Shown piece by piece: positions 45,945 through 57,095 of a DNA stretch of 64,000 nucleotides. Position numbers and translations under genes: made by a program. The notes beneath the pieces are model-generated. The model saw only the letters and a program-made list of their open reading frames with translations. It was not told the origin of the DNA and searched no databases. This stretch comes from Lentinus brumalis (taxonomy: Eukaryota; Basidiomycota; Agaricomycetes; Polyporales; Polyporaceae), in contig MARA01000023.1 in assembly GCA_001792895.1 (NCBI GenBank), positions 434,001 to 498,000 of the forward strand. Direction: 5' to 3'. Numbering within the stretch: the stretch's first letter is position 1; each line of letters begins with the position of its first letter.

Positions 45945-48900
45945 CTAGATGCGTCCGACCTCGGCTAGATCGCAGATCATCGCCCGCAACGCACACGAGT
46001 TCGCAGCCACGAAAATATATTTCTTCTGCACTACTACATGCACGCCCGCCCGCACTCGTCCGCGTCGACCGTCGCTAGCATCCCACACGCACACGCTGTC
46101 CTCCTGCCGGTAGATGGTCAGATGGAACACAGTTCGAGCTGATGAGCGACACGTACCAGTCGGTTCACGCTCCTATCTTCCGCGAGAACCTGATCGAATC
46201 CCGATATTGGCGCGAGGAAGATGATGGCTATGACATCGTCGGTTATCCGCGAAAGGGATCACACGGCGCAGTGGCTTACCATTCACTGTTCATCGAAAGT
46301 TAGACGGGGCAATACATCTTGCGAGGAAGGGATCCACGAACCATCGTCGAAGAAGGGCACCCAGGTGGCTGGGGCAGGAGTATCAGCATATGCTGCATAC
46401 AGATGGCTATGCAATCTACTCACGCCGCTGATATGCGCTACGTCAGCAACGCGGCAGGAAGAGAGAGGAGGATACTTCTGACCTGTGAACGTGACCCGCC
46501 GACGTCGATGATTCGCCATTCAGTGCCCCGCTCGTCACCAGCTTCCATGTGGAAGCTGTATTCCGATACCCCGACAGTCTTTAGTCGGGCCCTCAACACA
46601 TCGTCTATGGTGTTACGTTAACACACGCAGCCCATCATAGCCGGAACTACGCACCGTCAGACGGGTAGTATTGCAGAGAAGTCACCCGGTCGAGATCGTT
46701 CAGATAGCTGCGTCTGGTCAGCCCGATGAGCCAGATGTAGCATTGAATGTACTCACAATCCGGAGGTCTCTTCCAGCCGGATCTTGCGCCGCCGAAGGAT
46801 CTGTCGTACAACCGGATCGTTCCACAAGGCGACGATGTCTGCGCGACAGTGGTGCAGAACGGCCTGGGACTCGTCTACTGTCTCCTGGCCGGTGGTCCCG
46901 GCGGACTGGGGGCGACCAGAACTGCGCAGCTTCCATTGCGTGCCAGGGCGGACGAATACCTCCGTGTTGTGGAAGGCGTGTGCCGGAGGCTGGTGGACAC
47001 CCCATCGGACGGGCACGTTACCGTTAACGCTGTTGCTCCCGCCATAGCCGAGAGTCGTAGCTTCAGTCTCATTCGGAGGGACGAGTTTCGCGATGAGCAG
47101 GGATTCTACATGCCGAAGAGGATACAAGTGCCGACGAACTTCTTCCAGGTGTGGCGGAAGCGCGATGTGGTGCTCAGACTCCGAGTCGGAGTCAGGATCA
47201 GAGGTGTATGGTGTTGACGGGTAGACATCACGCCGCCGGATGTCGGTGAGGGTATCCAAGATGGAGTTGATGGAGCGTACGATGTTGAGTTGGATGACCG
47301 CACGCCATAGAACTCTTTCCTCGCGGAACGCGTTTGGGGTATAAAGCCGTTGAAATTCTAGAAGAACGAGTCAGTAACGAAGAAGTCGGAGAAAACAACA
47401 ACATCCCAGCGATTACTCTGTCCGCCGCACGACCAGGACGCAGCCGCCACCCACGCGTCTAGTGTCACCCATGGACCTTCTCGAGCTCGACCATCTCGTC
47501 CGTAACATGCACTACTACTGCACACTACTCGAAGGTGGCCATGACGTGTGATGCTGGCCAGCGACCACCTGATGGGGACCCAGAGTTGGTGGCGGGACGG
47601 CGAGAAGAGCGTCGGGGCCGCCGCGACAGTGAGGCCGTGCATGCGTCACATGTAGAGGCTTGCAAGGCGTTACACATTTCGTGAGATGCCAGGGCCGGCG
47701 GACTGTCCGCCGGACACACGGCGGGCATACCAGCGTTTTGGGCCGGCGAAAAGTCGCTGTAAACGACTCGCCGTGCATGGGCTTTCGGACCCCTCTGCGT
47801 CGATGTAAACGACTCGCCGTGCATGGCCTTTCGGACCCCTCTTCGTCGACTTTCTGACCGGCGAAAAGGTGACTTCGTAGGCCACATCTGTACACCTCTT
47901 CGCCGGTCGAAAGGGTGACCTTGCGGCCGTTGGTAGTCGACCGGCGAATAGCTGTGCGTCGCAAAAGAAAGGGGCTCATAAAAGATTGCACGGTGAGTAC
48001 AAGTCATCATCGACTTTTCGCCGGGCGGAGACGCGGGTATGCCCGCCTCAGAGACACGTCTGTCTGGCGGACAGTCTCCGCGTTCGGGCCGACCATCCAG
48101 GTGTCTCTGAGGTCACGGCCCATATAACGCCGAGGCCACTGGCCGGAACGCACCCCGCCCTCCCCAACGCTCCCGGGTAGCATGTCACCGTCGGCCACCC
48201 GGTTCTCACTGCGTACGCTGCATCGCGCGGCGCATGACGTCAAGCAAGCTCATAGTGACGGTCAAGGTCGGAGCCGTGCAGCTGGGGTAACAAGTAGCGT
48301 ATGTGCTGCCGACCAACGAATGGAGTTGGTCATGACGGCGAGCAAGACATCGAGACTTGACGACGGCGGTCAGACTTGACGGCGGCGGTCAAGGCGGGAG
48401 GCAGAGTGAGTCCAGACGCGCCATCCGTCACTATGACTTGTATGTGACTTCTGTACAGGGCTCGATATGTTTGTAGGTCCTAGTCGCTCAAGGCCCGTGG
48501 GATCTGACTTTCTGAAGAGAAAGACGCGGTTGGCTGGGGGACCAACACATGGAAGGCAGGACATAGAGCGGGGCCGCGAAGTAAGTCTGGCCTTGAGGCG
48601 AGCCTTCCGATCACAGCTGGTTCATAGAACGGCGGAGAGAAGGGCTTCCACGGATGTCGATCCCTCGGTCACAGGAACAGCCCACCTAGCGCGCTCAGGA
48701 CGATGGAAGACTACTCACGTCGGAGTGTGGTGGATTTGCCTGGGGACACAAGGATTGATATGGTAGTGGGGTGCGTGTAGACAGATGGAACGAACCTGAC
48801 TCGCTCTGACCGAGAAGCAGAAGGCGGACGACCTTCTGTTTCTTGCGCTGCTGTTTCTCCTGGCGAATGGCCTCGTCTATGGCATGGCTGACGCGCTTTG

Positions 48901-49012
48901 CGGCCTCCTCGTCGGCTATGCGGGAAGCCTTCTCCTCCTCTGTCTCGTCTATGGGCGGTCTGAGGGCTGCGGCGAGCGGGTCGCGGTCTGGGGGTTCGCG
49001 GGAGGCGGGCAT
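45945..49012 (-). pseudogene. Truncated Ga copy 3 with chimeric C-terminus and intron insertion
   Basis: Start ATG at 49012 and the exons for P-loop, helical domain and switch II are intact by eye (GQSESGKST, DVGGSRSQ), with few substitutions from the complete copy. After EDSV the sequence leaves the Ga family and continues for about 50 residues (VCVWDASDGRRGRVRAG, then QKKYIFVAANSCALRAMI, end CDLAEVGRI) to a stop at 45945. The NKxD motif and C-terminus are missing, so guanine binding and receptor coupling should be lost. The intron after the P-loop exon is enlarged by a 1.1-kb insertion. It could be transcribed and dominant-negative, or silent. Confidence 0.8.
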
Positions 49013-49260
49013 AGAGAGCGAGGGTGCGCGCGGGGGAGATGGCGGGAACGCGAGGGGAAGAAGAGGGAGGAGGAGATGCGGAGAGCGAAAAGATGACAGA
49101 CATATGAACGCTCGCTGCAACGAAATCCGGGCGAGCAGGCGCCTATGTCGCGACCGTAGCACAGGCGCCCTGCGCGTCGTCGTCCGACCTTGGCGGCTCT
49201 GTGGAATTTCACCTTGTCCCAAACTCTCTCCAGTTCCAATCAACACCGCCTGTCTTCCCG
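46064..49260. repeat. Tandem segmental duplication, partial unit 3
   Basis: Contains only the Ga 5' part and the start of its upstream region, interrupted by an insertion at 47395-48525. Similarity to units 1 and 2 fades near 49260, just after the conserved CAATCAACACCGCCTG block, so the ~7-kb core is absent here. Confidence 0.88.
47395..48525. mobile_element. 1.1-kb insertion with inverted repeats inside Ga copy 3 intron
   Basis: Present in unit 3 and absent at the equivalent place in units 1 and 2, where about 15 bases stand instead. Inner inverted repeats lie at 47701-47756 and 48011-48076, both containing GACTGTCCGCC, GGCGGGCATAC and CGGCGAAAAGTCG. Between them are two tandem 46-bp units (47753-47798, 47799-47844) and a smaller inverted pair (47856-47869 / 47895-47908). 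No transposase frame is seen, so a MITE-like or nested non-autonomous element is the best guess. Target-site duplications were not identified. Confidence 0.6.
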
Positions 49261-49945
49261 CTGCCCTGCGCATACACCCACCACCACATGCTCGCCCCCA
49301 CCCCATCTTCGTGCCCTGCTCCGACTCGCCCGTGTCCTGTCGCCATATGATGCCCGCTTTGCCCCCTCGCTACCCCCGACGCAGCCAGACGCAGTCCCGG
49401 CGAGCAGCCATCGCCAGGCGGCCATGCTGCTCAGAACCTTGCCCATCCGCTGATCGTCTTTGATTGCCCCGTCTGAAGGGTCCATGTGAGAGCCATGTAC
49501 GTGCGTGTGTCCGGCATCCTCCCCTTCTTCCGCCACCACCCCAGCTGCGAAGGTTATCACCCGTAAGCCGCCTCACGGAAGCCGTGCCTGTGAGTCAGGC
49601 ACAGAAGCACCGCGCAAACCTTGCTCTGGCCCTGTTCCGGCCACTGGACTTCCTCGGGCGCGGCTGGTTCGCCATGAGGCCGTCCAGGGACCCCGTGTAA
49701 GTAGTCAACGTCAAGTTCAGCCAGAAGAACCTCACTCACAGCTTCTTGTCAACAGTCCCCACGCAGACGACTCAGGCTGGCAATGCAAGGGCTCCCAGCG
49801 TTCACTAGATGGACACCTCCCTGCTAAGTCCAATTGACCTATGAACGTGACGTCCGCACCCGACCCCAATCAGTATAGGTTATACTTACTGGCGTATCAC
49901 TCTGGCGCATGCTGATATAATGTGTTCACTTACCCCAGTAATCAT
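49261..49945. other. Stretch between the duplication and the tRNA
   Basis: Plus-strand frames occur near 49464-49840, one with AVPVSQAQKHRANLALALF, but no domain or exon structure is convincing. Similarity to the duplicated units has ended. Confidence 0.4.
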
Positions 49946-50040
49946 GGCTACCTGGCGCAATGGTAGCGCGTTTGGCTTCGATCGCCACACGGCTACAATA
50001 CGATACCAAAAGGTTGCAGGTTCGAGTCCTGCGGTGGTCA
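49946..50040 (+). tRNA. tRNA-Arg, anticodon TCG, with intron
   Basis: A full cloverleaf can be drawn: acceptor GGCTACC pairs with GGTGGTC (two G-U pairs), D arm GCGC-AATGGTA-GCGC, anticodon stem TTTGG/CCAAA, T arm GCAGG-TTCGAGT-CCTGC, discriminator A at 50040. Loop bases CTTCGA followed by an intron of about 23 nt and a final A give a seven-base loop with anticodon TCG, reading CGA arginine codons. The intron sits in the standard position one base after the anticodon. A run of six T starts a few bases downstream, as expected for a polymerase III terminator. Anticodon identity depends on the intron placement. Confidence 0.85.
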
Positions 50041-51406
50041 TTCTTTTTTCCTCTCCTTCTGATTCTCTGTGGTCTACAGAGATTCGAAGAACGAGGAGAG
50101 ACCTTTTTGGCGGATTTTAGAGCCCAAAACTCGAACCAGGACGCGCGGAACAGTGGAAGCGCCGGCGCTGGGGGATCAAGCGCTGAGCGCGACGCGTCGA
50201 GAACGCGTCTGTGGCTGAATGATGTAGAGGTTGAGTCCCCATGGGCAGACGCATTCACGTTGAGGCACAGGTACTGAAACCGTGGTTACAATGACAGTAC
50301 AGACCCCGAGGAACCCAGGAGATGAAGTCAAAGTCAGCGAGGCAGACGCAGTAAGCATCATCAAACCATGTGGACGTGTACAGACTGAGCTCCCAGTGTT
50401 CCCATCATCCCCAAGCTATCCCCCTTATGCTTGTGAACTGCACTCTAGAGCTTCGTGGGGCGTACGTAACTCGCCGTCGAGGGGATGAAGATACGATGGC
50501 TGTGACTTTGACGTATGGATGCCCGCAAAAGCCTCGTGCTCGATGCGCAGTTTGCGTCTTTCACAGAGCGGACGAGCCGGATGGTGGGACACAGAACAAA
50601 TCACTTGCGGTCGACGGCTGGCGTACGAAGACAGCGGAGCCGGGGGTCCCAACGAATCAAGGGAGCCCTGGAAGACAAGATACTCAGCACGGATAGATCC
50701 TCACGCAACACGTGTAACTACGCACATACACATCGCCCCTGGGCCTGAGTGAGGCGTACTCTACAATGTGCACTACAAGGACCGATACGCCGAACCAACA
50801 GACGCACATCTTCACTCCCGTACTTCACCTGCAAATCACGATGCGAACCGCTCATCGCAGAAGCCAGCACTTACGTCCTCAGGGCCCTCGGATTCATGGA
50901 TTCCACGGCCGCGGGTCATATCTATCAGCCAGCGGCGCATTTCGACGGGTCAGAGGACCAGCACGCCCGAACAGAGCGGCTGAGGACAGAGACTGCCGCC
51001 TGAGACACCGCCCACCACTTCATATCGCCCAGGGTTCGTTGCGCACGGCTCAAGCAGCTGCACTTCCGATAGAGTGCGAGACAGTGCCATTGCGCGCCTT
51101 CAGACAGCGTTCGCAACAGCAACAATACATTCCAGTTTGATTTTGACTTCTCGTACGGACAGGACCCCTGATGTACAGCACGAGCCGGTACTGAGCCAGC
51201 CCGCACGGTCCCACACGCCCATGATTTTCTCCGGTGTTGGAACCTGAAGGGAGTCGTCCAGTGTTGGATCCGAAGGACTGCGGTGTTGGAACCGAGACCT
51301 GGTCTGGAGATGGAACTAGACCGATGCGCGGTGTTGGAACCGGAGCCACGTCCGGTGTTGGAACCAGAGTCAGCTTCAGCGTTGGAGCCGGGACAAAAAC
51401 CGACGA
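50041..51406. other. Stretch between tRNA and aspartate kinase
   Basis: No supported gene. Short plus-strand frames are present. The right end carries GGTGTTGGAACC repeats (51233-51400). Confidence 0.4.
51233..51400. repeat. Imperfect GGTGTTGGAACC repeats
   Basis: About seven spaced copies of a GGTGTTGGAACC-like block (variants with CAGTGTTGGATCC and CAGCGTTGGAGCC) with spacers of roughly 10-30 bases. Read on the plus strand they give recurring GVGT motifs, but the frame is short and ends by 51455. They abut the 3' end of the aspartate kinase gene. Confidence 0.7.
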
Positions 51407-53675
51407 TCAGAACAGCCAGGGCCCGACTACAAAGAAGGCAAGTGAGTTGAAGTAATCAGCGATGAGGGGGTAGCAGCGAGACGCACCTCTCCCTCGCTCC
51501 CCTTCCGGCTTGATCTGCAAACAGCTCTGGTGGATGAGGTTGAGAGCCTTGACGGCGTCGCGCCCGTCGATGACGCACGAGATATTGATCTCATTCGCGC
51601 CTTGGCTGATCATCTCGATGTTCACGTTGCCCTGGCCGAGCGTGGTGAACATGCGCCCGGAGATACCGATCATGTTGCGCATCGACTTCCCGACTAGCGA
51701 GAGAATGGCCATGTCGCGGGCCACGGAGACCTGCAAGCGACCATGATGACATTCAGTATTTGCCGAACAGCACATCCGGTTCGAGATAGTGTGAAAGAGA
51801 AGAAATGGGGTACGCACCGTGCCGATCTTCTTGAGTTCCCGCACGACGCGGTCCAGGACCTTTTTGTCGAGGTTCTCCTCGATGGCCATACTGACGTACA
51901 CCTCACTGGTACTGATGAGGTCCACGACGACACCGTACCGGTCGAGCGTGCCGAAGATGGAAGCAAGGAATCCATGAGACACGTTCTTCCGGTTTGAGTT
52001 GACGTTGAGAACAATGATGTGCTCCTTTATTGTCACGGCCGTCGGTTGCCGGAACTGACTGTATTTGTCGGAGACGGGCGAGGAGAGGGGGAGGAAGACC
52101 TTCGAGGTGGACGTCGTAGGGATTACAGGCGGGAACCCGTCCGTCCCATTGGGCAGGGCGCCGCCGTCAACCTCAGGATCCGGATGGATGACAGTGCCAC
52201 CGCCCTTGGGGTTTTCGACATTCTTAATACGGATGGGAATTCTTCGCCGGATGACCTGCGCATGGTCCTGTAAGCTCCAGACCGCCCATGCCATCCGCCC
52301 ACACAGATACCACGCTGGAATTCGTACCTGGTCCATAGTGAATGGGTGCACGACCTCGCTGCCGTAGTACGTCAACTCAGCGGCCTCTTCTGGGGAAATG
52401 ATCGGGATCAGCCTCGCGGTGGGGACCTTACGAGGGTCCGCGGTGAAAATTCCGTCAACCTCCTTCCATATTTGTAGTTCTGAGGCACCAAGCCCGGCGG
52501 CCAGGAGAGCTGCCAGAAGGTCGGTGTATCCACGTCCAACCTGCCTGAGAAGAGAACCAGGCACAGGCCCAAAGAACCCTAGGAGAGCCGTAAGCATAGT
52601 GGATACACGCAATTCGACGTGCGAGCATACCAGTAACAACGGGCACTCGGTTACCACACTGTTTGATCCTCTCCGCCACAAGCTCTGCAACGCGGTCGTA
52701 GAAATCTTGCCCAAGGGTGTCTGAGTCTGAGAAACTCTCAGACTCGGCGAGGGGAATTATGTTCTCTAAGCTGACGAACTCCGCATCTACATTCTGGAGG
52801 TGGTACGTTCAGATAGGCAACGAGAGGCCCGATAGCATACACTCACTCTATCCCGGAGAATAGCTGTCATAACCTTGCATCCAAGACGCTCACCGAAACC
52901 AACGATGCTGTCTCTTGATCTCGGAGATATTTCGTCAATGATCTGGAAGTACGCCAAAGATTTGAGCGAGGAACACATCAGAGTGCGAAGGGTACACGAA
53001 CCTGCGTCGCAAACAGGAACGACCGAAGAGACTCGCAGTCCCTATCAATCTCGGCCTCCAGGTCCTTCAAGATGTCGGGATTCCGGATACACGACCGTGC
53101 GGCATTGACGTGCTCAGTACGGATGACATCCACTGTGGTATTGAATGAGGGTGGTGCCTCCGTGATCGATGTCATGCCCAAGGACAGCGCAATAGACTCC
53201 GACTTTGGTGAAGACTTCCCTGGACTTGCAAACGGTGACTGGTACTGGGTCAATCTTGTGATGTTCGTCGGAGACATGGTCCCTGGGGTTTCTGAGACAC
53301 TATTCGACCGCTTGAGTGCCTCTCCTGCCGCCCTGAGCAGTAGATTGGTCGTTCCAAGTGCCTTGGTAGATCCTGATCGGGCCGAGCAAACGATCGCGAC
53401 TTTGTGCTGATCCAGGTACTCACTGGCACGACAAAAGAAGTCCGAAGATGCACACAGACAACGGAGGCACGCACTCACGGTATGATGTCCTCCGCGATCT
53501 TAGTCGCAAACTTCCCGACGCTTGTCCCACCAAACTTCTGGACCAGCCACTTGGCAGCAGGATCGATGGTGTTTTGGTGCATGTTTGGCGGCGTACCGGG
53601 CGCACCAGCAGAAGAAACAGACGATGCACGCGAAGAAGACGCGGACGCAGAAGATGGTGTAGATGCGGCAGACAT
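51407..53675 (-). CDS. HOM3: Aspartate kinase
   Basis: Phosphorylates aspartate, the first step towards threonine, methionine and homoserine in fungi; cytosolic, about 630 residues. Start MSAASTPSSASASSSRASS (a Ser/Ala-rich leader), then the kinase motif WLVQKFGGTSVGK, GFGERLGCKV, and GRGYTDLLAALLAAGLGASE followed by IWKEVDGIFTADPR. Two C-terminal ACT domains (TIKEHIIVLNVNSNRK and MAILSLVGKSMRNMIGISG) match the feedback-inhibited fungal enzyme. About seven introns; the last joins GERGR to VGPWLF just before the stop at 51407. A Ser/Pro-rich insert (SPFASPGKSSPKSE) lies in the kinase domain. Confidence 0.93.
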
Positions 53676-54436
53676 GGCTGGGGTTCACAAGCTGGTGGAT
53701 TTGCCCCCGCACGTATAAATGCTTCAGGCTTGGGCTGGCTTGGTATGACTCGATCACCTAAACGCACGACTTCACTCAGCCATGAAATGGCGCATTGTCC
53801 GATGTCTACACACCCGTTACGAGTATCTCCGAGGTTGTATTGAGAAGGATGCAGACGGTTTCCAGGAATTCGCTGGTCGCTAGAAGTTCGAAGAAGCGAT
53901 GGAGGGGCGGAACGAAATCTTCCGAGGGACGCAAATATGGCTGTCGTCTTATGTAGGCATATAGCAGAAGTTCAGGCTGGATGCATGTTGGCAGAGTAAG
54001 CTATAGTCGCAATACGGTAAACAGTACACGTCGACGGCCTGGTTGGATCCCGGAGAGGTCGAGGAGCATCGTAGACCAGCGTAGGCCCAAGTCTTGGACA
54101 GGCTAGCATTGCAAGTCTGAAGTAATTGGGCGTTACACCGGTAAGCAATCTACTTAAGTAAGTAAGAAAGCTGTGTTAGTTGAAGTAAAGGACGTGTACT
54201 GTAGTAACTTACAGACACTGGAGATAGTGGACCTCTTCCTCCTCCTCGTTCGTCCAGTCCTTGTACCATCCCACAACTTGCTCCGCAGCGGCCAACATCG
54301 AGCATGGCCGAGGCGGCTTTCAAGGACGTTCCGGAGTTATTCGAAGTAAGTGAGGTTGCCAGCAGGTACTTCGGACATTCACGAGTTCTGTTCAGGTTGA
54401 ACTCGGAGAGTCTCTCGCCGCCCGGACGGAAAGCCT
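53676..54436. promoter_or_regulatory. Divergent region aspartate kinase / exomer gene
   Basis: About 760 bases between two divergent genes, so it holds both promoters. GTATAAA near 53713 lies 38 bases upstream of the aspartate kinase start, on the opposite strand. A short frame from 54304 (MAEAAFKDVPELFE) cannot be joined in phase to the exomer gene. Confidence 0.4.
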
Positions 54437-57095
54437 ATGTTGGTCCCTGTCTCTTCCGATTTCTCCGCTTCGGTTGACGCCTCCTTCGCAGCAACATTCC
54501 GCGAACTTGGACCGCCTGACTTGGTACATGTGCTCAAGAGTTCTGGGCGTAGCGGGCAGCGAGACGTGAGTACCATCCTTCTGGTCAAGGACGTCACCGC
54601 CTACCGTGCTGTTACAGCTCGGCTCGTACCACTACGTTTCCGGAGTGGATGCATCCTCCTCTGCATCATTAGCGGCCTACATTAACTCGCTCACCTACAA
54701 CATTGAAGACAACTCAGGCTGGTTCACGCAGGGGACGTCATGGAAAGTGAAGAATGGGTGTTACTGGTGGGTGTTCCTCCTGCGACGCGTCTTCTCCTGT
54801 ATAGATACATGGTCGCAGTTGCTTCAATGCCTTCTCGCGCGTGGATGTCCGTGTCGACGTCAAGATACCCGGAGGAGTGCAGGCATACGTAGTGGACTTG
54901 CGCGGTGAGAGGTACGTACGTCATACTAGCCGGCGGGTACTGTAGGCTCATATAATGGCAGACATGAAGCAACGCCAGAGATATGGCAAGAAACGTTCCT
55001 GTCCGCTCTGTTGCGCGCCATCCTTTATTCCGACGACCCTACCTACTGGCTGGAAGCTTACCGGAAACTCGACCCCATTACCAACCCCGAGGGCGAACTC
55101 CGTTTCCTTCAAGCTGCCGAGGCGCTGTTCATGAAAGGTGTGCCATCACCAAGTGTCGCTCCACCCGCTCTGTAACGCATGAACGCGCGCAGGATGGCAA
55201 GTCGGTTCAGACCCCGAAATTCAAGTTGCCACCGTAGTGTCCAACCATCTGACCGCGGCTATCATGAAGTACTTTGGTGACAGCGGGCGGTATCAGTATG
55301 CCGCGAACCTGTTTGAGAAAATCACCGCAAAGGAACCGGAGGTCGCTTCTTTACTCGCGAAGAGCTACCTTGGAATGAGTACGTCCAGTCTTTCGTATAC
55401 CATGGAAGTGACCTAATTCGCTGCAGACGAAGAGGTCAAGGCGGTGCAGATCATGGCATCTGCTATCAAGCAGACTTCACAGTCATACACGCTGCTTCAT
55501 GTCCAGTGCGAGTTCCTTAGGTCCAAAGGCAAGCATGAATGGGCCCTGAAGCTTGCTCGCCAAGCAGTCAACTGCGCGCCGAGCGAGTTTGTAACATGGG
55601 AGAAGCTGACGGATTGCTACATTGACCTTGGACAATACGAGAATGTACGCTCATCATCGCTTGTAGGAGGCTGTCTCGCTGACGCACTGGCAATAAACAG
55701 GCGCTGCTCACCCTCAACTCATGTCCCATGTTCACCTACAATGGCCGAGACGCTCATCGGAATCTCACACCTGCTCGTGTCCACCTACCGCCTAAGGGTA
55801 CAATCGTGGAGATCCTTCCCGAGCGTATCAAGACAGACGACGACGAGGTGAGAATCCGTGTCCAAGAGTAGTCCATACTTCCCCATGACCTGACCGTCCC
55901 CCTCCGACAGGCTGACCCCGCACTCCTGCGACTCCCGGCTCCGGGTCTTCGCGGAACGTGGGCCCGAGCATATTCCCTCCTAACCCGCCTTGTGTCACAG
56001 ATCGGCTGGGACGAGTTGCTTAAGACGAGGAGCTCCGTATTCGTCATGGAAGAGGAGTACCGGATGCAGAAGGCACACAGCGACGCGCAGGTACACTCGG
56101 CACCGCCAACCAAAGTAATTCATGAGGATGGGACTGTCTCCTCGCCAAAGCACGGTGCGTCTGATGATGCATCGACGCGCGGGATGGTTTCACCAACAAC
56201 TTCTGTGCCGGACGAAGACGGTGAGGGTGCGAAGGGCGACAGTGAATCAGAAACGCATGTACCTGGGGCTGACGGGCTCCCCACGATCCGTATCTCCACA
56301 GAGAGCGCTCGGGAGGCCGCCAACGGTCACCAGGAAGCGAAGGAGAACGGGGTGAAGGAGAGCCCCTCTGCTGGCGATTCGCTCGAGAGACCCGTCCAGG
56401 CTGCTGAGAACCAGGATGGCGAAGCCGGACAGGCGCCGTCGCAGGAACCATTCTCGTTCACAAACAAGCGCCTTTGCGAGCGATGGCTGGACAATCTGTT
56501 CATGGTACTGTACGAGGTGCGCGCTGCATGTGTATGTGTCAACAATGTCCTGTTCTGACCTGCTAGTTCATCATCAGGATCTCCGTGTGTGGACCATATT
56601 CCGCGCCGAGGTCGCCCACTTCAAGACGCAGCACGTTGCATATCGCAAAACGGGGCTCGAATGGGAGATCCTCGGCGACCTGGGCGTTCGTCTCCATCAC
56701 AAGGAGGAAGCCAAGGAGGCGTATCAGCGGTGCCTCGATACCCCGCGCTACTCGTACAAGCCTTGGTCCAAGATCCTGGACATGTACGCGGAGGAGGGCG
56801 ACATCCAGCGCTCTCTCCAAGCCGCAGTCCGGGTCGCAGCATACCAGTGGGGTGAATACGCCGAGATGACGGTATGCCTTGTCTACCCTCAGACGCACGA
56901 GCTTCACATGGCTAAGTCCTTCGACAGTATCCTACTCAGATCGCCCGTTGCTTCTTCAAGCTTGGTCAGATCCACGGCCACGCGAAAATCCAGTATTCCT
57001 TGTTGAGCATGGGGCTTCCGGAACCGGTCTTGAAAATCATGGAGAGCTACCTCGTCTACGGACGTACGTTTAAGGTCGAGGGCTACGACTTTTGA
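54437..57095 (+). CDS. Chs5-Arf1-binding protein (ChAPs, exomer subunit; Bud7/Bch1-like)
   Basis: Exomer cargo adaptor at the trans-Golgi, exporting selected membrane proteins such as chitin synthase. The N-terminus reads SASVDASFAATFRELGPPDL then HYVSGVDASSSASLAAYINS and WFTQGTSWKVKNG, followed by FLSALLRAILYSDDPTYWLE and WQVGSDPEIQVATVVSNHL, with TPR-like helices (MKYFGDSGRYQYAANLFEK, ALKLARQAVNCAPSEFVTW). An acidic Ser/Pro-rich insert occurs near 56080-56440. The C-terminal part DLRVWTIFRAEVAHFK to LVYGRTFKVEGYDF ends at 57095. About nine introns. Start at 54437 (MLVPVSSDF) is the first ATG in frame; an upstream first exon is not excluded. About 720 residues, typical for the family. Confidence 0.9.

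Larger units (their letters stand above)
35351..46063. repeat. Tandem segmental duplication, unit 2 (~10.71 kb)
   Basis: Direct copy of unit 1, immediately adjacent. It carries a truncated Ga gene, then the same core and tail, ending at the third GTCGACC at 46064. Confidence 0.92.

Noticed and set aside
24584..49260. Mating-type (pheromone receptor) locus
   Set aside because: Ga genes made this worth checking, but no seven-helix STE3-like frame and no CaaX pheromone precursor was found.
49946..50040. Reading the tRNA as tRNA-Trp because CCA lies nearby
   Set aside because: CCA falls inside the predicted intron; the seven-base loop built from the stems places TCG at 34-36.
54304..54345. Possible first exon MAEAAFKDVPELFE for the exomer gene
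   Set aside because: Its donor phase cannot be joined to the next exon without a stop; the start at 54437 fits the family better.
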